64,000 bases of DNA from positions 5,029,110-5,093,109 of the forward strand of contig NC_088651.1 in the NCBI RefSeq assembly GCF_964019385.1, given 5' to 3'. Source of the stretch: Sycon ciliatum. Lineage: Eukaryota; Porifera; Calcarea; Leucosolenida; Sycettidae. A program made the position numbers and the translations under genes. The notes under the pieces are model-generated. The model was not told the origin of the DNA and made no database searches. It saw only the letters and a list, made by a program, of their open reading frames with translations. Positions 10,374-21,915 of this stretch are shown in pieces. The number at the start of each line of letters is the position of its first letter. The stretch's first letter is position 1.

Positions 10374-10576
10374 TAGGCATTGGCGGATAATGCTCGAAAA
10401 GGTGGCAGGTTTTGCTCGAAAAGCAGAGAAATTGGCAGAACCATACAAGCCTTATGGTGGGCAATTCCTCGAATTCTACTCCATTTCTGTATCTACATAC
10501 CAAACATGCATGAAACTTACCAGAAAAAGTACCGAATTCTGCCAATTTTTCTGGCGGCATTATCCGCATATGCCTA
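10374..10576. mobile_element. hAT-type MITE, 203 bp
   Basis: Ends TAGGCATTGGCGGATAATGC and, reversed, TAGGCATATGCGGATAATGC form imperfect TIRs of about 20 bp. The flanks ATGGTGGA (10366-10373) and ATGGTGGC (10577-10584) form an 8-bp target duplication. Copies occur at 39965-40177 (same site in a homologous background copy), 42081-44316 (different site, split by Gypsy-3) and as a partial copy near 53003-53130. The 8-bp duplication and the TAGGGGTGTGC terminus of the third copy are hAT features. No coding capacity. Confidence 0.75.
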
Positions 10577-10584
10577 ATGGTGGC

Positions 10585-13059
10585 AATACTTGCCCTAGGC
10601 TACGCTTGGAGGATCGAGATTGAATTAAAATTAATAACAAAGAATTGCCAACTCTGAGTGCTTAAAAACATTTGAAAGTAAAAACGAGGAACACACGCCT
10701 CTTGCCGTACTTGACATTTGACGGAATCACGGCTGCCATCCAGAGCTCAAGAGGAGCACCTCGCATCTTCCACTCGGCAGGCTTGCAATGAAGTGAATCA
10801 GTCAAAGGTCAAATTCGGCAAGAGGCGTGTTTTCCTCATTGGAACAATCATCTTCATGACTAACCGGATTGCAGTCGTGAGTCAGTCAAGTGCCAAGTTC
10901 GGCAAAAAGCGTGTGTTCCTCGGTGTAACAACCAGTTACTTCATTACTGATAGCGCGGAAGTCGCAACTTCGAAACTATTGTGAGTCAAATCAATGGTTT
11001 GTAAAACAGTTCTCCGTTAAAACACCATAATTATGAATGTTTACCCTATTAACCACAAGCTAAACGGCTTAGACCGACTCATGAGAAATGCCAAGTTTTC
11101 AAGACCTTCGTAATTTAGGATACCAAAGTCAATGCTTGCCATTCTGCCCCTTTTCTGGTGGGAGATCGTGTCGAAGGACACGCGTAAAAACAGATAACTG
11201 CACACTCGGGTAACGGAAAAACAAAATTTTATTGCCAAAAAAAGTCTCTATATGAACTAACATGTGCGTTGCAGGAATCGAACCTGCATGTGCACCTTGT
11301 AATACGTACTCGGAGGTAGTATATGTACAAGAAACAAGATATTCAAACACGCCAACACAGCACTATTACCTTTAAAGGCCGTAGTTGAACCTGCATATTA
11401 GCTCTCTATTTCAACTTAACACCTGTCTCATTGTAGAAAAAATATTAATTTAATAGTGAAAAACTTCGAAACCAAACAAAAGATCACCAGCGTGATGAAG
11501 AAAGGGTCGCAAAAGCCGAACACCCGTCATGTTCAGTAGAAACGATGAGTGACTGGTAGGAGTAAGTGGATTACGCTGGAAAAATGTTTGGCATAATCAG
11601 GTCCATTTTGCGAAGGAGCATAGAATTGTATCGAAAAAACGATGGGCAGATGCCCAATGAGCATGCTATACACACCTGCTATTGAAGGCCTAATAGAAGG
11701 CCCCTACATCTGGCATTTTGGGAAGTAGCATAAAAGGTATCGGAAAAACAAGGGCAGATGCCCAATGAGGATGCTATACACACCTGCTATTGAAGGCATA
11801 ATAGAAGGCATAATAGAGAGGATCCCCTGGTGCATAATCTGGTCATTTTCCGAGCATAATCCTCTGACCCCTAGTGACTGGGCAGCTTGGGAACACATGA
11901 AAGAACACTCTCGGCATATTTCTATCCACGACTACTCAGCCGATCGACTATATCTTATTTCATTCATTTCTCCCAACTCCTGGTCCATGACCAATGGCCA
12001 CCTTTAAAATTACAGTCAAACCTCTTCAGGAGGAAGATGAAGGGACATAATTATGTTATTCTGTTCGCGTTAACGGGAGCTCTTCTTATCCATATGTTTT
12101 ACCTAGTGAAATCACAGGGTTTTATCCAATACAGTTACGAATATTGGTTCTTCTTAGGCAAATATTTGTCTTATTAGTGTTCTTCCTAACGAGGTTTCAC
12201 TGTATTTCACTTTTTTTCTATTTTTAAATATGTTCACATAGCCAGCTCGAAAAGAACAAGCGGAAAGACAATGGTGCGGAGACTAACACAAACGTGCAAA
12301 CTCATGAGCAGGCGCTTCACCGAGACGCAGCAGGGATTGTGAGGCATTGATGACCCTGCCGACCTGAGGCTACTATACAGACTTACGACTGCCATGCGGC
12401 GCAAATGAGGAGCACGCCGCACCTTTCACTCGTCAGGCTAGCAAGAAATTTAATCAGTGAAAGGTCAAGTTTGCCAAGAGGCTTGTTTAACTCGATCGTT
12501 GGAACAATCATCTTCATGACTAACACCGCCGAAATTGCTACTTCTTAGTTCGTGTCGTTGTCCTTCACCCGAACCTCCGAATAGTTGTTGAAGATGACAG
12601 CGTGAATATTTACTGGCTCTCACCGTGTGTAGAGTACAAATCCATGACGACTCTGACTCAAGCTGATAACTGGGGATTAACGAGGTGTTTGTCGCGCTGG
12701 AAACTAAGTGTCTCTGTTATTTTGTATCCCTGTTGATGGTTTGCTCTGGCGAGCCGTATACATGTATAAGTGGTGCAGTTCAGGCACAATCTTCCTCAGC
12801 CTACTCACATTTTTCCGATGAGGCGTGGATTCCGCGGAACACTGTATATTGAGCAGGGACTGGTGCTTTCTTACAGGTTTGCTGAGTGGAAGGTGCGACG
12901 GGACTCCTCGTGTGCTCCGGATGAAAAAAAATATTTTTTGTCAAACAAGTCTCCATTGAAATATCATAATAATGAGTGTTTACCCTATTAACCGCTCCCA
13001 CAAACTGAACGGCTTAGACCGACTCCTCAGAAATGCCAAGTTTTCAAGACCTTCCTAAA
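10585..13059. repeat. higher-order repeat, U3'-U4-U1-U2-U3
   Basis: A long uninterrupted stretch of background that shows the block order: a U3-related part (10680-11040), U4 with GGAATCGAACCTGCAT (about 11275), U1 twice in tandem (about 11580-11690 and 11695-11830), U2 (11870-12030), then U3 (12135-13020). One full cycle from U4 to the next U4 (13474) is about 2.2 kb. No convincing gene. Confidence 0.8.
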
Positions 13060-13455
13060 AGTCCACATCATGGCAATGGGCGCAGTACAACTCCAGGACG
13101 ACTCTGACTCAAGCTGCTACCTGGGAATTCAGTCACTTCACGATATCGCAACTTCTAATTTCGTATTGTTGTCCTTCACCCGCACGTTGGACCAGTTGCT
13201 GGAGGTGACAGCGTTGTGAATATTTACTGGCTTTCGCCATCTGTCGAGTAAAACTCTGTGATGACTCTGATTCAAGCTGCTACCTGGGGCTCTAGTTCAG
13301 GACCTTCGCTATCTAGGTCACGAAAGTCGATGCTTGCAATTCTGCCCCTTTTCTGGTGGGAGATCGTGGTGAAGGACGCGCGTAAATAAAACAGGTAACT
13401 GCACACTCTCATTACGGAAAAACCAAACATTATTGCCAAAAAAGTCTCTTAATAA

Positions 13456-13545
13456 ATCATCATGTGCGTTCCAGGAATCGAACCTGCATACATGTAGATA
13501 CCTTGTGATACGTACTCGGAGGTAGTACATGTACAAGACACCCGA
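13456..13545 (-). repeat. tRNA-like segment of block U4, representative copy
   Basis: On the minus strand GGTTCGATTCC matches the Pol III B-box, flanked by a 4-5 bp stem able to form a T-arm (CAGG/CCTG, better in copies ending TGCAGG/CCTGCA). An A-box is weak (CCGAGTACG). Other copies are near 2422, 11275, 14240, 15692, 16461, 19467, 27948, 30211, 53824, 58297, 58749, 59508, 60600 and 61359. This is a tRNA-derived relic, not a tRNA gene, because no acceptor or anticodon stem can be drawn. Confidence 0.5.
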
Positions 13546-13840
13546 TATTCAAACACGCCAACACAGCACTGTTACCTTTAAAGGCCGTACTTGAACGTGC
13601 ATATTGGCTCTTCTTTCCACCTGGCTCACTGTGGAAATTAGTAACACACTTCGAAACCAAACAAAACATCGCCAGTGTGCTCGAGAAAGGATCGATAAAG
13701 CCGAAGACCCAAAACAATTGTTTGTAAAAGCAGTTCTACATTTAAACATCATACGTGTTTATCCTATTAACCGCTCCCACAAGCTGAACGGCTTAAACCG
13801 ACTCGTGAGAAGTGTAAAGGCTTCAAGACTTTCGCTATTC

Positions 13841-14023
13841 AGGATACGAAAGTAAATGCTGGACATTGTCCCAAAATACCTCGGCGTCTTGATCGATGAA
13901 CGAATGGCCTGGATACCGCAAATTGACCAGTCCATCGCACGAACTGCTAGGAAGACCCGTAATCTGTGCCGGGCGCGACGCTGTCTCACTCTTGCTAGTC
14001 GAATCAAGTGTAATCGCTCCCAC
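13841..14023 (+). pseudogene. LINE reverse-transcriptase fragment (block V2)
   Basis: A short open stretch with KYLGVLIDERMAW and ARTARK, the segment just after the palm in CR1/L2-type LINE reverse transcriptases (KYLGVxID). No RT motif A-C lies nearby. Equivalent scraps sit at about 16066-16200, 16846-16990, 59131-59297 and 60980-61147. A stop separates it from the upstream frame in most copies. Confidence 0.7.
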
Positions 14024-14652
14024 AACGTGGACAGCTTAGAACAGCCCATGCCAAGTGTCAATGACATTGGCTATCTAGGATACGAAAGTCGATGCTTGCC
14101 ATTCTGCCCTTTTTCCGGTTGGAGATCGTGGCGAAGGACGTGCGTAAAAAAAAAACAGGTAACTGCGCACTTTGATTACGGTAAAATATAAAATTATTGC
14201 CAAAAAAAGTCTCTTTCAGAACAAACATGTGCGCTGCAGGAATCGAACCTACATAGACACCTTGTGATAGGTATCAGGAGGTAGTACATGTACAAGAAAC
14301 AAGATACATGTATTCAAACACGCCAACACAGCACTGTTACTTTTAAAGGCCGTATTTAAACGTGTCTATAGGATCTTTCTTCCAACTTATCACCTGTCTC
14401 ATTGTAGAAAATATTAATTTAATAGTGAGAAACTTGGAAATCAAACAAAATACCGCCAGCGTGCTGGAGAAATGGTCGCAAAAGCCGAAGACCCGTAATG
14501 TTCAGTGGAGATGATGGGTGACCGGTAGGGGTAAGTGGATTATGCTGGCATAATTTTTGGCATCATCATGTTCTTTTGAAGAAGTAGTATAGAATAGTAT
14601 CCAATAAACAAGGGCAGATGCCCAATGAGGCTGTTATATACACACCTGCTAT

Positions 14653-15280
14653 TGAAGTAATAATAATAATATCTTTATTAGGATGACCCAGAGGCTTGTC
14701 GCCTATCAAGGGGTCCACCGCTTTGAAGGATGTACATGTACATGTACATATATGAGCTAAAGTGAAAGTAGTGAAAAGTTGTGCAGCGTGAATGCGTGGG
14801 GGAGCACACGCGTAGGCATACCGGAGAGCGAAGCACTATGTTTGCAAGTGAGTTTGCGAAGCTCATTCTTGAAAACAATAATGGATGGTTCTGCAGTTAG
14901 TCTTGGTGGGAGGCAAATCCATAAGAGGGAGGTTTGGAAGAGAAAAAACGATTTTGATGTGGTCTTTGCTTTAGGTAGAATATTTTTGTTAGGGCGTCTC
15001 GCACTCTGCGTGATATTGAAATGGAATGAAGCTAGGCAACGTCGATACTTGAAAATAAATTTGTCCATGGTAACTAAGCTTAAAAACTGCCTGCGGTAAA
15101 GAAGGGATTCAATGTTAGTTTTTTTATTAAGATCCTGTTTGGGTGTAATACATAGGGCTTCTTGTCGATTTGAAATATTATTTTGGCAGCCATTATAGGC
15201 CATCTCCCAAAGGTTCAGCGTTTGTTTTTGAATTTGGTATTCCTCTTGCATATTATTGTCTTGTTTTTTTCACAAAACTC
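14653..15280 (-). pseudogene. 3' end of a CR1-like LINE
   Basis: Minus-strand frame 15251-14757 carries the C-terminal tail of a CR1-type RT: FFLFQTSLLWICLPPRL and FKNELRKL match the SF...LWN.LP...F...L pattern. Past the frame comes a 3' end with AATAAA followed by an (ATT)n tail (plus strand AATAATAATAATATCTTTATT, 14657-14677), as CR1 elements have. A close copy lies at 29145-29814, and the part nearest V1 recurs at 27050-27165, 31845-31965, 52255-52370 and 60050-60170. The 5' part is missing. Confidence 0.75.
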
Positions 15281-15284
15281 GAAG

Positions 15285-17230
15285 TCCACATCATGGCAAT
15301 GGGCGGAGTACAACTCCAGGACGACTCTGACTCAAGCTGCTACCTGGGAATTCAGTCACTTCACGATATCGCAACTTCTAAGTTCGTATTGTTGTCCTTT
15401 ACCCGGACGTGGGACTAGTTGCTGGAGGTGACAGCGTTGTGAATATTTACTGGCTCTCGCCATCTGTCGAGTAGAACTGTGTGATTACTCTGATTCAAGC
15501 TGCTACCTGGGGCTCTAGTTCAGGACCTTAGCTATCTAGGTCACTAAAGTCGATGCTTGCCATTCTGCCCCTTTCTGGTGGGAGATCGTGGTGAAGGACG
15601 CGCGTAAAAAAACAGGTAACTGCACACTCTGATTACGGAAAACCAAACATTATTGCAAAAAGTGTCTCTTCATGAATCATCATGTGCGTTCCAGGAATCG
15701 AACCTGCATACATGTAGATACCTTGTGATACGTACTCGGAGGTAGTACATGTACAAGACACCCGATATTCAAACACGCCAACACAGCACTGTTACCTTTA
15801 AAGGCGTACTTGAACGTGCACATTGGCTCTTCTTTCCACCTGTCTCACTGTGGAAAATAATAAAGAACTTCGAAACCAAACAAAACATCGCCAGTGTGCT
15901 CGAGAAAGGATCGATAAACCCGAAGACCCCAAACAATTGTTTGTAAAAACAGTTCTCCATTGAAACATCATACGTGTTTACCCTATTAGCCGCTCCCACA
16001 AGCTGAACGGCTCAAACCGACTCATGGCTGGTGTAAAGGCTTCAAGACTTAAGCTATTTAGGAAACGAAAGTCAATGCTGGACATTTTCCCCAAATACCT
16101 CGGCGTCTTGATCGATGAACGGATGGCCTGGCAACCGCAAGTTGACAAGTGCATCTCACGAACTGCTAGGAAGATCGGTAGTCTGTGCCGGACGCGATGC
16201 TAATTCACTCTTGCTAGTCGAATCAAGTGTAATCGCTCCCACAATGTGGACGGCTTAGAACAGCCCATGGCAAGCGTCAAGGCTTCGAGACATTGACTAT
16301 CTGGGGTACGAAAGTCGATGCTTGCCATTCTGCCTTTTTTCCGGTTGGAGATCGTGGCGAAAGACGGTCGTAAAAAAACAGGTAACTGCGCACTCTGATT
16401 ACCGTAAAACAAAACATTATTGCCAAAAATGTCTCTTTCAGAACAAACATGTGCGCTGCAGGAATCGAACCTACATAGACACATTGTGATAGGTATCAGG
16501 AGGTAGTACATGTACAAGAAACAAGTTACATGTATTCAAACACGACAACACAGCACTGTTACCTTTAAAGGCCGTACTTGAACGTGCATATTGGCTCTTC
16601 TTTCCACCTGTCTCACTGTGGAAAAAAGTAACAAACTTCAAAACCAAACAAAACATCGCCAGTGTGCTTGAGAAAGGATCGATAAACCCGAAGACCCAAA
16701 CAATTGTTTGTAAAAACAGTTCTCCATTGAAACATTATATTCGTGTTTACCCTATTAACCGCTCCCACAAGCTGAACGGCTTAAACCGACTCATGACTAG
16801 TGTAAAGGCTTCAAGACCTTCGCTATTTAAGATACGCAAGTCAATGCTGGATATTGTTCCCAAATACCTCGGCGTCTTGATCGATGAACGAATGGCCTGG
16901 CAACCGCAAGTTGACCAGTGCATCTCACGAACTGCTAGGAAGATCAGTAGTCTGTGGCGCGCGGGACGCTGCCTCACTCTACTGTCTCTAGCTATTCGAA
17001 TCAAGTGTAATCGCTCCCACAACGAGGGCGGCTTAGAACAGCAAATGACAAGTGTGTAGGCTTCGAGACGTTGGCAATCTATGATACGAAATTCGATGCT
17101 TGCCATTCTGCCCTTTTTCCGGTTGGAGATCATGGCGAAGGACGGGCGTAAAAAAACAGGTAACTGCGCACTCGACCTCTGATTACCGTAAAACAATAAA
17201 TTATTGCGAAAAAAGTTTCTTTCTGAACAA
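15285..17230. repeat. higher-order repeat, V1-U4-V2-U4-V2
   Basis: V1 at 15285-15670, U4 (about 15692), V2 with KYLGVLIDERMAW (16066-16200), U4 (about 16461), V2 again (16846-17040), then a V1-like end to 17230. The RT scraps are 3-10% different from the 13.8-kb copy by eye. 17230-17500 contains no recognised feature. Confidence 0.75.
16846..17059 (+). pseudogene. LINE reverse-transcriptase fragment (block V2)
   Basis: Best-preserved V2 scrap: the frame from 16664 is open through KYLGVLIDERMAWQPQVDQ and ARKISSLWRAGRCL up to 17059. It aligns with the part of the CR1/L2 RT at 48.0-47.7 kb (KYLGVTIDDQLSWQPHVSS ... LWRHGRSLPI). It lacks the catalytic palm. Confidence 0.7.
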
Positions 17231-17503
17231 TCCATGAAGTCCAAATTTGAAATTACTATTATTATTGCAAATAAAGCTGAGTGATAACACGAATGCATAA
17301 AAACCAGCATTTGCTTTCGGGAAGGATTCACAAGCATAAGACAAAAACACAATGGCTCAATGTAACTGCACATACGGAAAGCAGCTTCCATTGTCAAGTT
17401 CGAGTGGCGATGTCAGAAAGGCGGTAGACTCTTCGTGCACGATGGTCACCCTGCAGGGGATAAGTCAAGGACGCGGCTCGCCCGAGGAAGATGAGTGCCG
17501 TGG

Positions 17504-18354
17504 GGTGCCATTCCACCGTGACCTTTAAGCGTGCCCAGGCGAACGCCGAGTCGGGCTAGGCAGTCCTGAGAAGAGGAGAGTTGTCCTGGGTCGGCCCAGT
17601 CGACCGCGCAGGCTCGCGGCGGCTGAAAACTCTAACACACGCTGTGGGGGAGAGCTCTTCAGCTTTCCAGCACGACAAGAATAGCCACAAAGTAGGGCCC
17701 ACGGCCACGCCAACTCCGCTAAACCTGTTGTTTGTCGACATAGTGAAGAGTTGGTAGCCCAGTGGCAAGTCCCAGCAGCGCTGTTCCAGAATTTTAGTTT
17801 CCTGAACTGCGCAAACATCGACAGCACGAACTGAGAGCGAGAGGGTGCCATTCCACCGTGACCTCTAAGCGTGCCCAGGCGAACGCGGAGTCGGGCTAGG
17901 CAGTCCTGAGAAGAGGAGAGTTGTCCTGGGTCGGCCCAGTCGACCGCGCAGGCTCGCGGTGGCTGAAAACTCTAACACACGCTGTGGGGGAGAGCTCTTC
18001 AGCTTTCCAGCACGACAAGAATAGCCACAAAGTACGGCCCACGGCCACGCAAACTCCGCTAAACCTGTTGTTTGTCGACATAATGAAGAGTTGGTAGCCC
18101 AGTGGCAAGTCCCAGCAGCGCTGTTCCAGAATTTTAGTTTCCTGAACTGCGCAAACATCGACAGCACGAACCGAGAGCGAGCGGGCGAGTTGCTCTCGTC
18201 GACAAAATGAGGAGCAGCTACGGAAATTCCGCGAAGCCAGTGGGAACAATTTTTTAGTCATTTTCCCAGAAATGTAAGACAGAGAAGGTAGGATGAGATC
18301 GGAAAGGAGAAAGGAGAAGGAGACAGAAAAGAAAGGACATGGGCTTGTCAGCAC
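17504..18354 (-). pseudogene. LINE endonuclease fragments with a 340-bp tandem duplication
   Basis: From 18354 leftwards the same EEP N-terminus as at 1213 is seen (FRSCSSFCRREQLARSLSVR, VDVCAVQETKILEQRCWDLP), here with the canonical VQET. After about 120 residues it runs into unrelated sequence (TACVRVFSHREPARSTGPTQ). A 340-bp segment is then repeated: GGTGCCATTCCACCGTGACC begins at 17504 and 17844. The right edge joins block U3 at exactly the point where the 1213 copy does, so this fragment is part of one subfamily of the satellite unit. Confidence 0.8.
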
Positions 18355-20010
18355 CCAAACATTAATTTTTTAGTCCAATACAGTTACGAATATTGGTTCT
18401 TCTTAGGCAAACATTTGTCTTATTAGTGTTCTTCCTAACGAGGTTTTACTGTATTTCACTTTTTTCTTTTTTTAAATATGTTCACATAGCCAGTTCGAAA
18501 AGAACAAGCGGAAAGACAGTGGTGCGGAGACTAACACAAACGTGCAAACTCATGAGCAGGCGGTTCACCGAGACGGAGCAGTGATTGTGGGGCATTGATG
18601 ACCCTGCCAACCTGAGGCTACTATACAGACTAACGACTGCCATGCGGCGCAAATGAGGAGCACGCCGCACCTTTCACTCGACAGGCTTGCAAGAAATTGA
18701 ATCAGTGAAAGGTCAAGTTCGGCAAGAGGCGTGTTTACCTCGTTGGAACAATCATCTTCATGACTAACACCGCCGAAACTTCTCAGTTCGTGTCGTTGTC
18801 CTTCACACGAACCAGCGAATAGTTGTTGGAGGTGACAGTGCCTTGAATATTTACTGGCTCTCAACGCCTGTTGAGTACAAATCCATGACGACTCTGACTC
18901 AAGCTGTTACCTGGGGATTCACGAGGTGTTTGTCGCGTCGGAAACTAGGTGTATCTGTAAGTCTGTATCCCTGTTGATGGTTTGCTCTGGGGAGCCGTAT
19001 ACATGTATAAGTGGTGGAGTTCAAGCACAATCTTCCTCAGCCTACTCAAACTCCTCTGATGAGGCGTGGATTCCGCGGGACACTGTATATTGAGCAGGGA
19101 TTGGTGCACTCTTACAGGTTTGCTGAGTGGAAGGTGCGACGGGACTCCTCGTGTGCTCCGGTTGAAAAAAATTATTCTTTGTGAAACAGTTCTCCATTGA
19201 AATATTATAATTATGAGTGTTTACCCTATTAACCGCTGCCACAAGCTGACCGGCTTAGACCAATTCATGAGAAATGCGACGTGTTCAAGACCTTTGTAAT
19301 ATAATAATACAAAAGTCGATGCTTGCCATTCTGCGCCTCTTCGGGTGGGAGATCGTGGCAAAGGACACGCGATAAAACAGGTAACTGCACACCCTGATAA
19401 CGGAAAAACCAAATATTATTTGCGAAAAAAAGTCTCTTACGAACCAATTCATGTGCGTTGCAGGAATCGAACCTGCATAGACACCTTGTGATACTCACTC
19501 TAAGTAGTAGTACATGCACAATAAACCAGATATTCAAACACGCCAACACAGCACTGTTACCTTTAAAGGCCGTATTTGAACGTGCACATTGGCTCTTTCG
19601 TTCAACTTAACACCTGGCTCATTGAAGAAAAATATTACTATTAAGCAGGGGGTCGTATACGAATCCCTGCTATTAAGTAATTAAATATTGACAAACTTGG
19701 AAACCAAACAAAACATCGCCAGCGTGCTGGAGAAAGGGTCGCAAAAGCCGAAGACCCGTCATGTTCAGTGGAGATGATGGGAGACTGGTAGGGGTAAGTG
19801 GATTATGCTGGCATAATTTTTGGGATAATCATGTTCTTTTGAAGAAGGAGCATAGAATGGCATCCAATAAACAAGGGCAGATGCCCAATGAGGCTATTAT
19901 GCACGCCTGCTATTGAAGGCCTAATAGAAGGCCTAATTTTTGGCATAATCAATTATATTTTGAGAAGGAGCATAAAATGGCATCCGAAAAACAAGGGCAG
20001 ATGCCCAATG
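18355..20010. repeat. higher-order repeat, U3-U4-U1
   Basis: U3 (18400-19240), U4 (about 19467), a small hairpin-like AGCAGGGGGTCGTATACGAA (19645), then two U1 copies (19860 and 19981) ending in AGATGCCCAATG, which is the left target duplication of the LINE that follows. No gene. Confidence 0.8.
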
Positions 20011-20110
20011 TTCTGTTCTCCATAAAATCAGAAACACCCAGCTTTCAGAAGCCAATGATCGCCTCGACAAAATTGCTGAACAAATCGATAACGCTCCTGA
20101 TTCGGTGAAG

Positions 20111-21494
20111 ATGTTTCAGGCGGCGAAGGCCCTGAAACGGAAGTCTGCAGATAGTTCGGTGAAGGTTGAGTCTACCGACGGTGAAGTTGTTGCCCAGAGC
20201 CAGGAAAAAGCGGACATAATCGCGGCGCACTTTCGACAGCAGTTCTATTCTGTGCTGATATCAACAGTCGAACGCCCAACGCCCCATAAGCTGGAGGTTC
20301 CCGTGGCCATTGCTGAGGTGAGCCGAGCCCTTCAGCGGTTGAAGAACCAAAAGGCCTGTGGAGAGGACCTGGTACATGGAGAGCTGCTGAAATATGGCGC
20401 AGAATATACCGGCCCTATAGTTGCAGATCTCCTGAATACCAGCATCATCCGAGGCCTAGACTTCTCGAGCGTCGTCGGCCCAGGCGTCCTAATCCCGTTG
20501 GCCAAACCAAACAAACCCCGCGGACCACTCACGAGTTTGAGACCGATAGTCCTACTCAATGCAATAAGGAAAGTATTCTCACTCGTGATACTAGCACGGA
20601 TATCAACAGCAGTGTCAGAATTTCTGGGACCCACCTCGTCGGGATTTCGAGCTGCAAGGGGAACGAGTGATGTCGTGTTCACCCAACGTTGGTTATCGGC
20701 CAAGTCACAGAGGTACGTGTGGGAGTGTCATGCCTTGGGGCTAGACATGTCAAAGGCATTTGACACCATCAACAGAGCCAAGCTCCTGGATGTTATGAGC
20801 TCGTTCCTTGGCCGCGATGAAGTCCACATGATACAGCATCTTCTGTATGGCACCACCATATCTGTTCGTATGTGCAGCTCCACTTCCAAGGCATTCCACA
20901 CCACCATCGGCACGCCCCAGGGGGACAGTCTAAGTCCCGTGCTGTTCGTCTGTTACCTTGAAGCTGCCCTGCAAGAATGCCGCCCAAGACTCCCACAGCG
21001 ACCTATAACTGATGGAGGCATCCCTCCAAAAACCGGGTACGCTGATGACATAACGTTCTACTCTACCAGTAAACCTTGGCTCGAGGAATCACTACCCATC
21101 ATATCCTCGACACTGCAGTCTTGGAACCTAAGAGTAAATGAGCAAAAAACGGAATGGGTGCACTTTACGTCAGGCGATTCATCAGGCAGCGTGGCTCTCT
21201 TATGGGGGGCGCTGAGGATATCGACAGGCGGATTTCGCTGGCATCCCAGGCATACGGTAGTATGTTCAGCCTCTGGCTGCGGCGCAAGCATGTGTGTGTG
21301 GGGTTTTTTTTTTGTTTTTTTTTACTAGAGCCACGTGTATGTGTCCGAAAGGTCCAGGCTCAAGCTGTACAGCTCGCTTGTGCTGCCTGTCCTCCTTTAC
21401 AACTGTGAGACTTGGGGAGTAACCCAGCCAGTCTTTCAGCGACTGGACTGTTTTCACCGCCGACAGCTCAGAAACCTGGTGGGAGTGCGATATC
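20111..21494 (+). pseudogene. LINE reverse transcriptase, part before the Gypsy insertion
   Basis: RT domain with LDMSKAFDTI (motif A), GTPQGDSLSPVLF (motif B) and TGYADDITFYS (motif C, about 21037). The finger region has PNKPRGPLTSLRPIVLLNAI. Reading from an upstream frame before 20111 also looks RT-like, so that ATG is not a true start. A frameshift near 21150-21190 and an inserted T-rich stretch (21299-21324, GGTTTTTTTTTTGTTTTTTT) break the frame; it recovers as YSSLVLPVLLYNCETWGVT before Gypsy-1 interrupts at 21495. The part after the insertion starts at 26571. Catalytic residues persist but the gene is dead. Confidence 0.85.
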
Positions 21495-21699
21495 TGATGT
21501 ATATGGCATACTTCCGTATATGGTGCAACTCCTGCACCCCGTATGCACCCGCCTAGAGCTCCTGCTTCCATATGCGCTCGTACACACTTTCCTTGGTGTT
21601 CGTACACACTTCCCTTTTGTGTTCGCACACTGCTTGGAATGTTGTTCTTCGTTTGTTGTCCTCCTTGCTAGTTGTGAATAAACTCTGTCTGACACCACA
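21495..21699 (+). repeat. Gypsy-1 5' LTR
   Basis: 205 bp, starting TGATGTATATGG and ending GACACCACA. It contains AATAAA (about 21677) as a likely polyadenylation signal. I see no difference from the 3' LTR. Confidence 0.95.
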
Positions 21700-21712
21700 T
21701 GGCGCTGTGAAC
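21700..21712 (+). other. Gypsy-1 primer-binding site
   Basis: TGGCGCTGTGAAC follows the LTR end directly, where the 3' end of a host tRNA primes minus-strand synthesis. Gypsy-2 has a near-identical site (TGGCGCTGCGAAC), so both probably use the same tRNA; which one cannot be told here. Confidence 0.75.
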
Positions 21713-21915
21713 ATTTCGTCCTGTAGTTTCCATTCTGTCCACACCAACCTAGTTTGTAGTGTCTTACCTGGCCCAGTAGCAGTGTAGCACTCCGTTGGAT
21801 TTGGATTAGATTACCCTGCAGTTAGTTTGTTAGTTCGTTTTAGATAGGAGTGTTGTTCAATTTATTTCGTAGGACGTAGTCGTGTGAGCTGTCACAACGA
21901 GCATTTGTGATCAGC

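Larger units (their letters stand above)
13060..14650. repeat. higher-order repeat, variant V1-U4-V2-U4-U1
   Basis: Variant unit: V1 (near 13060-13450), U4 with a minus-strand B-box (13474-13484), the RT scrap V2 (13800-14040), a second U4 (about 14240) and U1 (14540-14650). The same series recurs at 15285-17040, 27180-28325, 29800-30390 and 58690-61400. The V2 boundaries agree between copies, so the scrap spread with the array. Confidence 0.8.

Noticed and set aside
13456..13545. Functional tRNA gene at the U4 B-box
   Set aside because: Only the T-arm can be drawn; no acceptor or anticodon stem, and the segment recurs as part of a satellite.
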